Source: Actinomycetota bacterium (GTDB lineage: Bacteria > Actinomycetota > Humimicrobiia > Humimicrobiales > Humimicrobiaceae). Taken from it: a stretch of 9,431 nucleotides of DNA. The notes beneath the pieces are model-generated. The model was not told where the DNA came from and did not search any database. It was given only the letters and a program-made list of their open reading frames with translations. Each line of letters starts with the position of its first letter. Within the stretch, counting starts at the first letter, position 1. This document shows positions 1 through 6,889 of the stretch, piece by piece. Position numbers and translations under genes: made by a program. The DNA lies in the NCBI GenBank assembly GCA_028695395.1, contig JAQVJB010000023.1, forward strand, positions 11,963 through 21,393, in the 5' to 3' direction.

Positions 1-66
1 CTTTATAATTAAAAAGATTTACATTTATTAAGTCAATGTATAGATTAAATATCTAATTGATAAATG

Positions 67-75
67 TGCTAAAAT
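67..75 (+). promoter_or_regulatory. Candidate extended -10 promoter upstream of the first gene
   Basis: TGCTAAAAT is an extended -10 element (TGn followed by a 5/6 match to TATAAT). It would place transcription start near base 82, giving a leader of about 30 bases before the ATG at 112. The -35 region is weak. A second possibility lies just upstream: TTTACA at 18-23, a 17-base spacer, then TAGATT at 41-46. The region is very AT-rich, so chance matches are likely. Confidence 0.35.
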
Positions 76-111
76 ATTTTTATTGCTAAATAAATCAAGA
101 AAGGAAAATAA

Positions 112-960
112 ATGAATGTAGGAGTTTTCTTATTGATAAAATCTTTTGAAGGCGTTGAGGCACAATTAAAAATAGCTAAGGGAATGGGATTTAAATGTGC
201 TGATATCAGTAATACTAATTCTGGTGGAAGCATGCTTGGTACAGCGGGTTTTGATCCTACAGTAAGCCTGGATGACAATCCTTTTGATGTAAAAAGACTT
301 TTTGATAAATATGAAATGAAAATTTCGACAATTTGTGCCCATGGTAACTTGCTTGACCCTTCCAAGCCCAGCAGATACAGTACACATGAAATAATGAAAG
401 CAATCAGGTTTGGTGCAGCAATCGGTGTAAAGGATATAATTACAACGGAGAACGAACCGCGTACTGAATGGGGGCAGAAACTTACATTTGACCAGAGAAC
501 CTTCATTATTGCCGAAAAGTTATATGAGCCTGTAAGAATGGCTGCAGATTATGGCGTAAGAATACTTTTAGAAAATCACGGGCCTGTTACGGATACTATT
601 GAGGGACTTCAGGCGGTTTTTGATCTTCTCGATAATTCACCCGCAATCGGAATCAATCTGGATACGGGCAACAGCTGGCTGGGTGGTTCAGACCCGGTTG
701 AAATAGCAAAGAAATTCAAAGATAAAATCCATCACATACATTGGAAAGACCTTGGTGAAGACTGGCTTCCAAAAAGAGGCATACAATATGGTGCAGGTTT
801 TTCACCTATTGCAATGGGAGATGGAATCATTGACATAAAAGGTGTTTGTGATGTTCTTAAGGATGCCGAGATAGAGAGCTCCACACTTGAAATAGTCGGT
901 GAAGATGAGATATTTTATAAAAGCGTTGAATTTTTAAAATCCTGCGGCGTATGTTTTTAA
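112..960 (+). CDS. Sugar phosphate isomerase/epimerase-like TIM-barrel protein (AP endonuclease family 2 fold)
   Basis: A 282-residue protein of the xylose-isomerase-like TIM-barrel superfamily, whose members isomerise, epimerise, eliminate or hydrate sugars using a divalent metal. The usual metal set can be placed in order: Glu154 in LLENHG, Asp184 in INLDTGNSWLGG, His210 in HHIHWKD, and Glu260 in TLEIVGE. No signal peptide is visible, so it is cytoplasmic. The ATG at 112 has AAAGGA at 100-105 with a 6-base gap. The gene stands apart from the downstream cluster: it ends at a TAA, 66 bases later comes a strong stem-loop, and the next gene is 375 bases away. It therefore looks monocistronic or the last gene of an earlier unit. 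The company of C3-oxidation-type genes suggests a keto-sugar lyase, hydratase or epimerase role, but that is inference. The fold and family are secure, the substrate is unknown. Confidence 0.85.
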   Translation: MNVGVFLLIKSFEGVEAQLKIAKGMGFKCADISNTNSGGSMLGTAGFDPTVSLDDNPFDVKRLFDKYEMKISTICAHGNLLDPSKPSRYSTHEIMKAIRFGAAIGVKDIITTENEPRTEWGQKLTFDQRTFIIAEKLYEPVRMAADYGVRILLENHGPVTDTIEGLQAVFDLLDNSPAIGINLDTGNSWLGGSDPVEIAKKFKDKIHHIHWKDLGEDWLPKRGIQYGAGFSPIAMGDGIIDIKGVCDVLKDAEIESSTLEIVGEDEIFYKSVEFLKSCGVCF

Positions 961-1026
961 TAATAAATAACGAAGGCTTTTATTTAGTTAAGAATTATAG
1001 AAATATAAAGAAAATAAAATATTCAC

Positions 1027-1068
1027 AAATTCAAACCGGCATTCAGGGAAATATGCCGGTTTGAATTT
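1027..1068. terminator. Strong stem-loop terminator after the first TIM-barrel gene
   Basis: AAATTCAAACCGGCAT (1027-1042) and ATGCCGGTTTGAATTT (1053-1068) pair perfectly over 16 bp, with a 10-base loop. On the + strand the 3' arm ends in a short T run (TTTT at 1066-1069). On the - strand the symmetrical AAATT end also gives Ts. The stem is GC-rich in its upper half. It separates the 112-960 gene from the downstream operon. Confidence 0.8.
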
Positions 1069-1142
1069 TATAACAGTGGGATTATTTAAGTTTTTGAAAT
1101 TCTCAAAATCGGTTTGTTTGGTAATTTTCATATCTTTTTTAC

Positions 1143-1171
1143 TTTATTTTGAAAAGGTTTATTACTATAAT
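1143..1171 (+). promoter_or_regulatory. Candidate promoter with perfect -10, distal
   Basis: TATAAT (1166-1171) is a perfect sigma-70 type -10 box. The best -35 at the right distance, TTTATT at 1143-1148 with a 17-base spacer, is weak. Starting here would give a leader of about 160 bases before the ATG at 1336. The AT-rich background lowers confidence. Confidence 0.3.
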
Positions 1172-1249
1172 ACTTATATGTAATTTTTAATACAAAATAC
1201 CGTATTGATTATTATAACTTGTAGGGAAATGAAAGAAAAATAATCTAAT

Positions 1250-1279
1250 TTGACATTTTGTTTTTGCTAACTTCAGAAT
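1250..1279 (+). promoter_or_regulatory. Candidate promoter with perfect -35, proximal to the operon
   Basis: TTGACA (1250-1255) is a perfect -35 hexamer. CAGAAT (1274-1279), a 4/6 match to the -10 consensus, follows after an 18-base spacer. The start point would fall near 1286, about 50 bases before the first gene of the operon. This is the better placed of the two candidates for driving the seven-gene cluster. Confidence 0.4.
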
Positions 1280-1335
1280 AATTTATTGATTTATGATTTT
1301 GTAATAATTAAATTAATATACAAAAGAGGTGACTT

Positions 1336-2538
1336 ATGACTGAAGAAAAAAAAGTAGGTTTTGTCGCAATGGCATCCGAAAAGACAGTAGGTGAAATTCC
1401 TGATATTGGAATCGGAATGATAGGGCATGCTTTTATGGGTAAGGCTCATTCAAATGGGTGGATACAGATGCCATATATTTTCTGGCCTCCTGCTGCAATT
1501 CCAAGACTGGTTAAGATATGCGGAATACCTGAAGCTGAAGTAGAAGAAGCAGCCAGAAGGTTTGGCTATAAAGAATATACTACAGATTGGAAAGAAATAA
1601 TCAATGATGACAGGATACAGATTGTTGACAATGGTACGCCGAACAGTCTTCATGCAGAACCTTCAATTGAAGCTGCAAAGGCAGGAAAGCATATAATCTG
1701 CGAGAAGCCTCTTGCCAGGAATGCTGCAGAAGCAAAAGAAATGAGAGATGCTGTAAGGAAATACAATGTAAAAAATATATGTGACTTTAATTACAGGATG
1801 GTTCCTGCAATTGTCCTGGCAAAAAATCTTATTATGGATGGAAAGCTGGGTAAGATATTTCATTTCAGAGCTAGGTATCTGCAGGAATGGATAATGGATG
1901 CTAATTTCCCAATGGTCTGGAGACTTAAGAAATCGCTGGCAGGGAGCGGCGCTCTTGGCGACCTGGGCGCACACATAATAGATCTTGCCAGATTTCTATG
2001 CGGCGAAATGCAATCGGTAATGGCAGTTTCAAGGACTTTTATCGATGAAAGATATGATGAAGCAACAAAGAAAAAAGAAAAAGTTGACGTGGATGATGCA
2101 ATCGCTTCTGTTGTAGAGTTTGAAAATGGGGCAATTGGCACTATTGAAGCATCTAGATTTGCTGCAGGAAGAAAAAATTATAATGTAATCGAGATCAATG
2201 GCGAAAAAGGAAGCATATGGTGGGATCTTGAAAACATGAATAACCTTCATGTTTTCTGGGCAGAGGAAGAACCTGTAGAGACAAGAGGATTTCACTGCAT
2301 AAATGTTACAGAGTCTTATCACCCCTACTATGAATATTGGTGGCCTCATGGACATATAATAGGGTGGGAAAATACTTTTGCTCATACTGCTTTAAATATG
2401 GTAAATGCCGTAGTGGGAAATAAAGAACTTGAACCTTATGTAGCGACATTTGAAGACGGTTACAGAAATGCTGTTGTCTGTGACGCAATAATCAAATCAT
2501 CTGAAACAGGGAAAAAAGAACTTTGTATCTTTGAATAA
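1336..2538 (+). CDS. Gfo/Idh/MocA family sugar dehydrogenase, levoglucosan dehydrogenase-like
   Basis: A 400-residue NAD(P)-dependent oxidoreductase. The nucleotide-binding Rossmann motif is GMIGHAFMGKAHS at about residues 28-40, with Ala replacing the second Gly of the classic GxGxxG. The EKP motif with catalytic Lys124 lies in HIICEKPLA. SGALGDLGAHIID (about 204-216) supplies the conserved Asp209 and His213. From memory, the motifs FMGKAHS, YIFWPPAA, SGALGD and DVDDA resemble bacterial levoglucosan dehydrogenase (LgdA), which oxidises levoglucosan at C3 using NAD+. Other sugars or inositols remain possible. Roughly 23 residues precede the Rossmann core, more than I expect for LgdA. The ATG is chosen because GAGGTGA (1326-1332) sits directly upstream, while the internal ATG at 1369 has no such site. 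First gene of the probable operon and the likely entry step. Family very sure, substrate uncertain. Confidence 0.85.
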   Translation: MTEEKKVGFVAMASEKTVGEIPDIGIGMIGHAFMGKAHSNGWIQMPYIFWPPAAIPRLVKICGIPEAEVEEAARRFGYKEYTTDWKEIINDDRIQIVDNGTPNSLHAEPSIEAAKAGKHIICEKPLARNAAEAKEMRDAVRKYNVKNICDFNYRMVPAIVLAKNLIMDGKLGKIFHFRARYLQEWIMDANFPMVWRLKKSLAGSGALGDLGAHIIDLARFLCGEMQSVMAVSRTFIDERYDEATKKKEKVDVDDAIASVVEFENGAIGTIEASRFAAGRKNYNVIEINGEKGSIWWDLENMNNLHVFWAEEEPVETRGFHCINVTESYHPYYEYWWPHGHIIGWENTFAHTALNMVNAVVGNKELEPYVATFEDGYRNAVVCDAIIKSSETGKKELCIFE

Positions 2539-2620
2539 ATATATTTAAGGAAAAAGTTAAAAGCATTACTAAAAATTTATATTATTTTAATTAGAAATAC
2601 AGGGAAAATAGGGGATTTAA

Positions 2621-3472
2621 ATGAAATTCGGAATTAATACTTTATTATGGACTGGTTCTTATACAGATGAACATGTTAAAAATCTTACGCGTAAATTTAA
2701 GGAACTGGGTTTTGACGGAGTAGAGGTTGCTCTTGGACAGAAAGGCGATATTGATTATAAAAAGACACTAAAGACTTTTAAGGATAATGGTCTTGAATGT
2801 TCCTCTATCTGCGGATTGTTTGGAGAAAATACAGACATTAGAGGACCCGAAAAAGAAAAAATCGAAGGCGGGCTTGCTTACATAAGAGATTGCCTGGAAG
2901 CTTGCTCAGAGCTCGAATGCCAGGTGTTTGCTGGTCCTGCATACTCAGCTGTAGGAAGAGCTTCGCTAGTTCCTGAAGAAGAGAAAAAAGTACAATGGGA
3001 TACCGTTGTTGAGAATCTTGGAAAAGCTTGCAAGTGGGCAGAAAAGTACGGTGTATTTATTGCTATAGAACCATTGAACAGGTTTGAAACAGACTTCATA
3101 AATGTATGTAAGGACGCTCTAAGGCTGATTAAGGATGTAGGAAGCAAGATGTTAAAGATCCATCTTGATGCTTTTCATATGAGCATTGAAGAAAAAAATT
3201 CTGCGATGGCTGTTCTTGATGCCGGAGAGCTCCTTTACCTTTTCCATGCAAGCGAGAATGACAGAGGGGCGCCTGGAACGGGCCAGGTCCATTGGAAAAA
3301 TATAGCAGATGCTTTAAGAAGAATCAATTATGATAAATGGGTAGTAATTGAATCTTTTACTCCCGATAATAAAATAATAGCAAAAGCAGCATCAATATGG
3401 AGACAGACCGAGGAAAGCAATGAAGCTCTTGCTTCAAAGGGGTTAAAATTTTTAAAAGGTATTTTGAGCTAG
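2621..3472 (+). CDS. D-psicose/D-tagatose 3-epimerase family TIM-barrel enzyme
   Basis: A 283-residue TIM barrel. Its residues fall at the same numbers as those I recall for Agrobacterium D-psicose 3-epimerase: metal and acid-base residues Glu150 (IEPLNRFE), Asp183 (HLDAFHM), His209 (FHASEND) and Glu244 (VIESF), plus substrate contacts Glu156, His186 and Arg215 (ENDRGAPGTG). This complete set argues for an active Mn/Co-dependent enzyme that abstracts a proton next to a ketone. In this cluster that chemistry could epimerise a ketose, or act on a 3-keto-sugar as the TIM-barrel Lgd enzymes do. The ATG at 2621 has AGGGGA at 2610-2615 with a 5-base gap. It lies 82 bases after the 1336-2538 dehydrogenase and 65 before the cupin gene. 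Length is normal for the family. An inosose isomerase (IolI-like) is an alternative, but no other inositol genes are present. Confidence 0.85.
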   Translation: MKFGINTLLWTGSYTDEHVKNLTRKFKELGFDGVEVALGQKGDIDYKKTLKTFKDNGLECSSICGLFGENTDIRGPEKEKIEGGLAYIRDCLEACSELECQVFAGPAYSAVGRASLVPEEEKKVQWDTVVENLGKACKWAEKYGVFIAIEPLNRFETDFINVCKDALRLIKDVGSKMLKIHLDAFHMSIEEKNSAMAVLDAGELLYLFHASENDRGAPGTGQVHWKNIADALRRINYDKWVVIESFTPDNKIIAKAASIWRQTEESNEALASKGLKFLKGILS

Positions 3473-3502
3473 AAATAATAATACTGATTTCAAGAAAAAA
3501 TA

Positions 3503-3519
3503 TTTTTATATTATAAAAA
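3503..3519. repeat. AT-only perfect palindrome before the cupin gene
   Basis: TTTTTATA (3503-3510) and TATAAAAA (3512-3519) are reverse complements around one central base. It ends 8 bases before the GGAGG ribosome-binding site (3528-3532) of the 3538 gene. It could be a weak hairpin, a protein site, or a by-product of AT-rich spacer composition. Confidence 0.35.
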
Positions 3520-3537
3520 ATTTAAGCGGAGGTTTTA

Positions 3538-4737
3538 ATGGTAGAAATAAAAGAAATAATTCATAAAACTCTTTCAAAAAATAATGGCATCCTGAATTTA
3601 AAACCTGCATGGGTTGCCCGGGATTTCCTTCCACCAGGGAAGAGGCTCGGACTCCCGGAAAAAGATTATAATGTAGGTGAGAGAGGTTTTATTTGCGAAA
3701 GATGGCTGGCATCAGTAACAAAGGCAGATAATGCAGTAGGACCTGATGACGAAGGATATAGCTATCTCTCAAATCTTGAAACTGATAAGGAAATAACTTT
3801 AAAAGATGCAGTCGATGCTGCACCTGATTTGATAATGGGTAAAGAATATTCAAAAACGCATAAAGGACTTGGCAGGCTTTGCAAGATATATGATTTTGGG
3901 GCAAGAATCCCATATCATATACATCAAATGGAAAAAGATGCCAAACTTGTCGGCCGGAATTCTAAAGATGAGGCATATTATTTTCCAGAAGACGTAGAGA
4001 CAGGACCCCATCCTGAAACTTTTTTTGGCGTTCATCCTTATATAGTTGATGAGAAAAAATATGACATATTGCTTCCTTATCTTGTTGACTGGAAAGATGA
4101 TTTGATTTTAAGACATTCGCGTGCATACCTGAATGTTCCCGGAGAAGGATTCTTCCTGCCTTCTGGCGTCCTGCATGCACCCGGTACTGCATTAACAATA
4201 GAACTTCAGGAAGATTCTGATGTATTTGCAATGCTGCAGGCATTAAATGCTGGAAAAATAATCTCAAAGGAACTGCTTTTTAAGGATGTTTGCAAAAAAG
4301 ACAGAGAGACAAAAGGTGAAAAGGCTATTCTTGAACAGTTAGACTGGGAAGCAAACGGTGATCCGTATTTTTATGAAAACCATCACCTTCCAAATATTTT
4401 TATAGAGGAGACAAGGCAGGATGGAGGAGAAGAACATTGGATTTATTACAATACTCCTAAATTTTCAGGTAAAAGACTTGTAGTAAAGCCAGGTCAGTCA
4501 TTTACTTCTCAGGAAAAAGGCGTTTACAGCGTCCTTGTCTGGAGAGGCAAGGGCACCTTTGACGGTCAAAAAATAGAAGCAGGCAATTTTGCATGCGACG
4601 AGCTCCTGGTTTCTCATGACAGAGCTGTCAAGCCTCTTACAGTAAAAAATGAGGGCAAAGAAAATCTTCTTATCATTAAATTCTTTGGGCCTGATATAAA
4701 TACTGATGCGCCAAAAATCAAGCCATACAAGCGTTAA
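3538..4737 (+). CDS. Two-domain cupin, class I mannose-6-phosphate isomerase-like
   Basis: A 399-residue protein. The first cupin carries a full metal site: His127 and His129 in IPYHIHQ, Glu145 in SKDEAYYFP, and His213 in PSGVLHAPG, the arrangement used by zinc phosphomannose isomerases and related sugar isomerases. The second cupin-like part (about residues 290-395, beginning near EEHWIYYN and running through VVKPGQSF and GKGTFDGQ) has no HxH motif and probably binds no metal. About 110 residues precede the metal site. It probably interconverts an aldose and a ketose, or another keto-sugar, in the cytoplasm. Whether the substrate is phosphorylated cannot be told, and no kinase is nearby. The start is fixed by GGAGG 5 bases before the ATG. 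Such a cupin is not part of the four-enzyme levoglucosan route, so it is an informative extra. Confidence 0.75.
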   Translation: MVEIKEIIHKTLSKNNGILNLKPAWVARDFLPPGKRLGLPEKDYNVGERGFICERWLASVTKADNAVGPDDEGYSYLSNLETDKEITLKDAVDAAPDLIMGKEYSKTHKGLGRLCKIYDFGARIPYHIHQMEKDAKLVGRNSKDEAYYFPEDVETGPHPETFFGVHPYIVDEKKYDILLPYLVDWKDDLILRHSRAYLNVPGEGFFLPSGVLHAPGTALTIELQEDSDVFAMLQALNAGKIISKELLFKDVCKKDRETKGEKAILEQLDWEANGDPYFYENHHLPNIFIEETRQDGGEEHWIYYNTPKFSGKRLVVKPGQSFTSQEKGVYSVLVWRGKGTFDGQKIEAGNFACDELLVSHDRAVKPLTVKNEGKENLLIIKFFGPDINTDAPKIKPYKR

Positions 4738-4777
4738 TGAAAAATTAATAAATTGATTCATTTATTTTTAAGAAATA

Positions 4778-4797
4778 GCAGCTTTCAGATTAGCTGC
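4778..4797. other. Small intergenic hairpin between the cupin and TIM-barrel genes
   Basis: GCAGCT (4778-4783) and AGCTGC (4792-4797) form a 6-bp stem with an 8-base loop. No T run follows, so it is not a convincing terminator. It may affect mRNA processing or stability. A TATAAT box at 4810-4815 follows directly but lacks a good -35, so an internal promoter is possible but weak. Confidence 0.4.
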
Positions 4798-4835
4798 ATA
4801 AAGAAATACTATAATAATATTAAAAAGGAGAAAAA

Positions 4836-5723
4836 ATGGCTAAGAAGACATCAATCGGAGGCTGGGCATATATATGGGGCGGCTATTCAGAAGCTCCTAT
4901 TCCTCTTGAAGACGTATTAAAAAGAATATCTGAACTTGGATTTGACGGATTTGAGCTGGGCGCTTTTCCTCCTCATCTACCGGAAAATACAAAAGAAGAA
5001 AGAGCTAAAATTAAAAGTCTTCTAAAAAAATATAATCTGGAATTATCAGGGGTTGCAGCTCCTTTCCCTTCACCAGCAGAATCAACAGAAGAGGAATATT
5101 TAAAAGCTGTTAAAGATAATCTTGAAATGTGTGTTGACATGCAGATTCCGAAATTAAGGGTCGATACGGTAAGTCCTCCCACCGAAATACCGGGAGGTAT
5201 GGATTATGAAACATGTTTTAAAAAAGTAGCAGAGACCTGGAATAAATCTGCTGATATCTGTGCCAAAGAAGGAGTTAAGCTGGTTTGGGAATTCGAACCC
5301 GGGTTTTTATTTAATAAGCCAAGTGAAGTAGTGCGGATGGTTTATAAAGTAGATAATCCGAATTTCTCAATAATGTTTGATTCATGCCATGCCTATATGT
5401 CAAGCATAATAGGTGCTCGGCAAATGGGAGAAAAAGAATTGCTTCCAAAAGGAGTAGTTCAATTTGCGCATATGCTTACAGGCAAAATCGGTCATGTCCA
5501 TTTGATTGATTCAGATGGAACTCTTCATGATGACGATACAAGCACCCATGCGCCTTTAGGTACAGGGCTACTTGATTTTGATGAAATAATACCTGCGATA
5601 TTAGATGCAGGATACAAAGATGAATGGTGGACAATAGATCTGTGTTTCTGGCCAAAAGCGCTGGATGTAACAGCAGATAGTAAAGCATTTTTAGATAAAT
5701 TAATTGATAAATATGGTAAATAA
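4836..5723 (+). CDS. Sugar phosphate isomerase/epimerase-like TIM-barrel protein, possible keto-sugar lyase or hydratase
   Basis: A 295-residue TIM barrel of the xylose-isomerase-like superfamily. Likely metal residues are Glu154 in VWEFEPGF, Asp182 and His185 in MFDSCHAY, and His222 in GHVHLIDSDG. The last position, usually Glu, appears to be Asp268 in TIDLCFWP. The conserved-looking stretch from ARQMGEKE through DDTSTHAPLGTG is typical of a subgroup I recognise beside sugar dehydrogenases, although its reaction is not certain to me. With a C3-oxidising dehydrogenase in the operon, it is a candidate for the elimination or hydration step on a 3-keto-sugar. The ATG follows AAGGAG (4825-4830) by 5 bases. 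Only 16 bases separate it from the next gene, the tightest junction in the cluster, so the two products probably act in linked steps. Confidence 0.8.
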   Translation: MAKKTSIGGWAYIWGGYSEAPIPLEDVLKRISELGFDGFELGAFPPHLPENTKEERAKIKSLLKKYNLELSGVAAPFPSPAESTEEEYLKAVKDNLEMCVDMQIPKLRVDTVSPPTEIPGGMDYETCFKKVAETWNKSADICAKEGVKLVWEFEPGFLFNKPSEVVRMVYKVDNPNFSIMFDSCHAYMSSIIGARQMGEKELLPKGVVQFAHMLTGKIGHVHLIDSDGTLHDDDTSTHAPLGTGLLDFDEIIPAILDAGYKDEWWTIDLCFWPKALDVTADSKAFLDKLIDKYGK

Positions 5724-5739
5724 GTTTTAAGGAGGAAAA

Positions 5740-6825
5740 ATGAAAGGGACAATGAAAGCCCAGGTCTTTTATGAGGCCGAAAAAATGAAAATGGAAGAAA
5801 TTCCCATTCCGGAGGTAACGGATATAGATGTACTTGTAAAAGTTAAGAATTGCGGTATTTGCGGTTCTGATATCTCTTACTACTACGGGCTTTCTCCGGT
5901 CGGGACAGCAGACGGCAAAGGCCCTATAGTTTTAGGTCATGAATTTACAGGAGAAGTTGTTGAAGTCGGGAAAGTGCCGGAGATGCTCGGGCTTTTTGCA
6001 CCTGGAGACAGAGTGGTTGTTAACCCGGTACAAAACTGTAATGCCTGTATTTCATGCGCAAAAGGGGAAACACATTTGTGCGAAAATTTAAATGTCCCGG
6101 GAGTTTCTGTTAATGGTGCTTTTGCGGAATACTGTGTTTCAAGGTATACAGGATTATTTAAATTGCCCCAAGCAATAAGTTATGCAGCAGGAGCATTTAC
6201 CGAACCCCTTGCATGTGCTTTTAACGGACTTAGAAAATTGAAAATCCAACCTGGTGATTTTGTTGCGATATTCGGTCCGGGCTCAATGGGGATGATGATG
6301 ACGCAGTTAGCTAAACGGATGGGTGCTGGTAAGATTGCGCTTATTGGAGCAAAAAATGATGATTGGAGACTTGAACAAGGTAAAAAAGTAGGCGCAGATT
6401 TTATTTTCAATGTAGCAGAGAAAGAATCTAAATATTATACAGACAATCTTGAAAAATCAATAAGGGAAGTCAATTCAGACAGGCTTGCTGACAGGGCAAT
6501 TGTGCCTACAAGTTCAAATGCTGCTTTTGAGCAGGCAGTTTCTATATCCGGGAATTGCAGCACAATCGTACATTATGGTCTGCCGAATGAAGATGATGTA
6601 TTTAAGATTCCCGCTTTAAGTTTTCATACAATGGATAAAGAAATCCGTTCTGCATGGCTTGCACCCCTGGCATGGTCTCAGACAATAAGGTCCATTGAAA
6701 ACGAACTTGTAAAATTTGATTCACTTATTACAGGAACATATCCTCTTGAGAAAACTGAGGAGGCAATAAGATTACTTAAAGAAGATCCCGGTAAGCAGAT
6801 AAAAATTCAGATACAGGTTTCATAA
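5740..6825 (+). CDS. Zinc-dependent medium-chain alcohol/polyol dehydrogenase
   Basis: A 361-residue medium-chain dehydrogenase of the sorbitol/threonine dehydrogenase type. Catalytic zinc ligands are Cys41 in CGICGSD, His67 and Glu68 in LGHEFTG, and probably Glu155 in TEPLA. The structural zinc lobe is complete, with Cys100, Cys103, Cys106 and Cys114. The dinucleotide motif is FGPGSMG (about 178-184). The usual Asp that selects NAD is not evident in IALIGAKNDDW, so the cofactor is open. It would oxidise a secondary alcohol of a sugar or polyol, or reduce the matching ketone. GGAGG (5731-5735) ends 4 bases before the first ATG, while the in-frame ATG at 5752 is 16 bases away, so 5740 is preferred. 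It is closely linked to the upstream TIM-barrel gene. L-iditol, L-threonine and galactitol dehydrogenases cannot be told apart by eye. Confidence 0.88.
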   Translation: MKGTMKAQVFYEAEKMKMEEIPIPEVTDIDVLVKVKNCGICGSDISYYYGLSPVGTADGKGPIVLGHEFTGEVVEVGKVPEMLGLFAPGDRVVVNPVQNCNACISCAKGETHLCENLNVPGVSVNGAFAEYCVSRYTGLFKLPQAISYAAGAFTEPLACAFNGLRKLKIQPGDFVAIFGPGSMGMMMTQLAKRMGAGKIALIGAKNDDWRLEQGKKVGADFIFNVAEKESKYYTDNLEKSIREVNSDRLADRAIVPTSSNAAFEQAVSISGNCSTIVHYGLPNEDDVFKIPALSFHTMDKEIRSAWLAPLAWSQTIRSIENELVKFDSLITGTYPLEKTEEAIRLLKEDPGKQIKIQIQVS

Positions 6826-6876
6826 TAAAAGTTTAGCAGCTTTAAATTTTAATATTTTTTAATTAATTAATAATTT

Positions 6877-6882
6877 GAAAGG
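6877..6882 (+). promoter_or_regulatory. Ribosome-binding site that decides the start of the xylose-isomerase-like gene
   Basis: GAAAGG at 6877-6882 is the only Shine-Dalgarno-like sequence near the start. It overlaps the upstream in-frame TTG (6875), ruling that codon out in practice. It lies 7 bases before GTG 6890 and 13 bases before ATG 6896. The GTG spacing is better, but the ATG is a fair alternative. Confidence 0.55.
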
Positions 6883-6889
6883 TTATGAT

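Larger units (their letters stand above)
961..1335. other. 375-base intergenic region without a gene
   Basis: No credible open reading frame is present. The first third holds a strong intrinsic terminator (1027-1068). The rest is AT-rich and carries two promoter candidates (1143-1171 and 1250-1279) and an imperfect inverted repeat, TTTTGA at 1092-1097 and TCAAAA at 1103-1108 with a 5-base centre, which could be an operator. This is the longest gap in the window and the natural control region for the seven-gene cluster that follows. No recognisable riboswitch was seen. Confidence 0.6.

Noticed and set aside
69..506. 145-residue open frame on the - strand opposite the first TIM-barrel gene
   Set aside because: It lies inside a well-supported + strand gene, has no recognisable family and no convincing start site. 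It is a shadow frame.
2029..2385. 118-residue - strand frame inside the levoglucosan dehydrogenase-like gene
   Set aside because: Composition is low in sense (runs of Phe, Ser and Cys), no domain is visible, and the + strand gene is certain.
4778..4815. Terminator plus new promoter splitting the operon after the cupin gene
   Set aside because: The hairpin has only 6 bp and no T run, and the TATAAT at 4810 lacks a -35. Continuation of one operon is the simpler reading.
6859..6870. Palindrome TTAATTAATTAA before the xylose-isomerase-like gene
   Set aside because: It is a simple TTAA repeat in an AT-rich spacer, most likely a composition effect.
6875..6889. TTG at 6875 as the start of the xylose-isomerase-like gene
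   Set aside because: The only ribosome-binding site, GAAAGG, overlaps this codon. GTG 6890 or ATG 6896 is correctly spaced.
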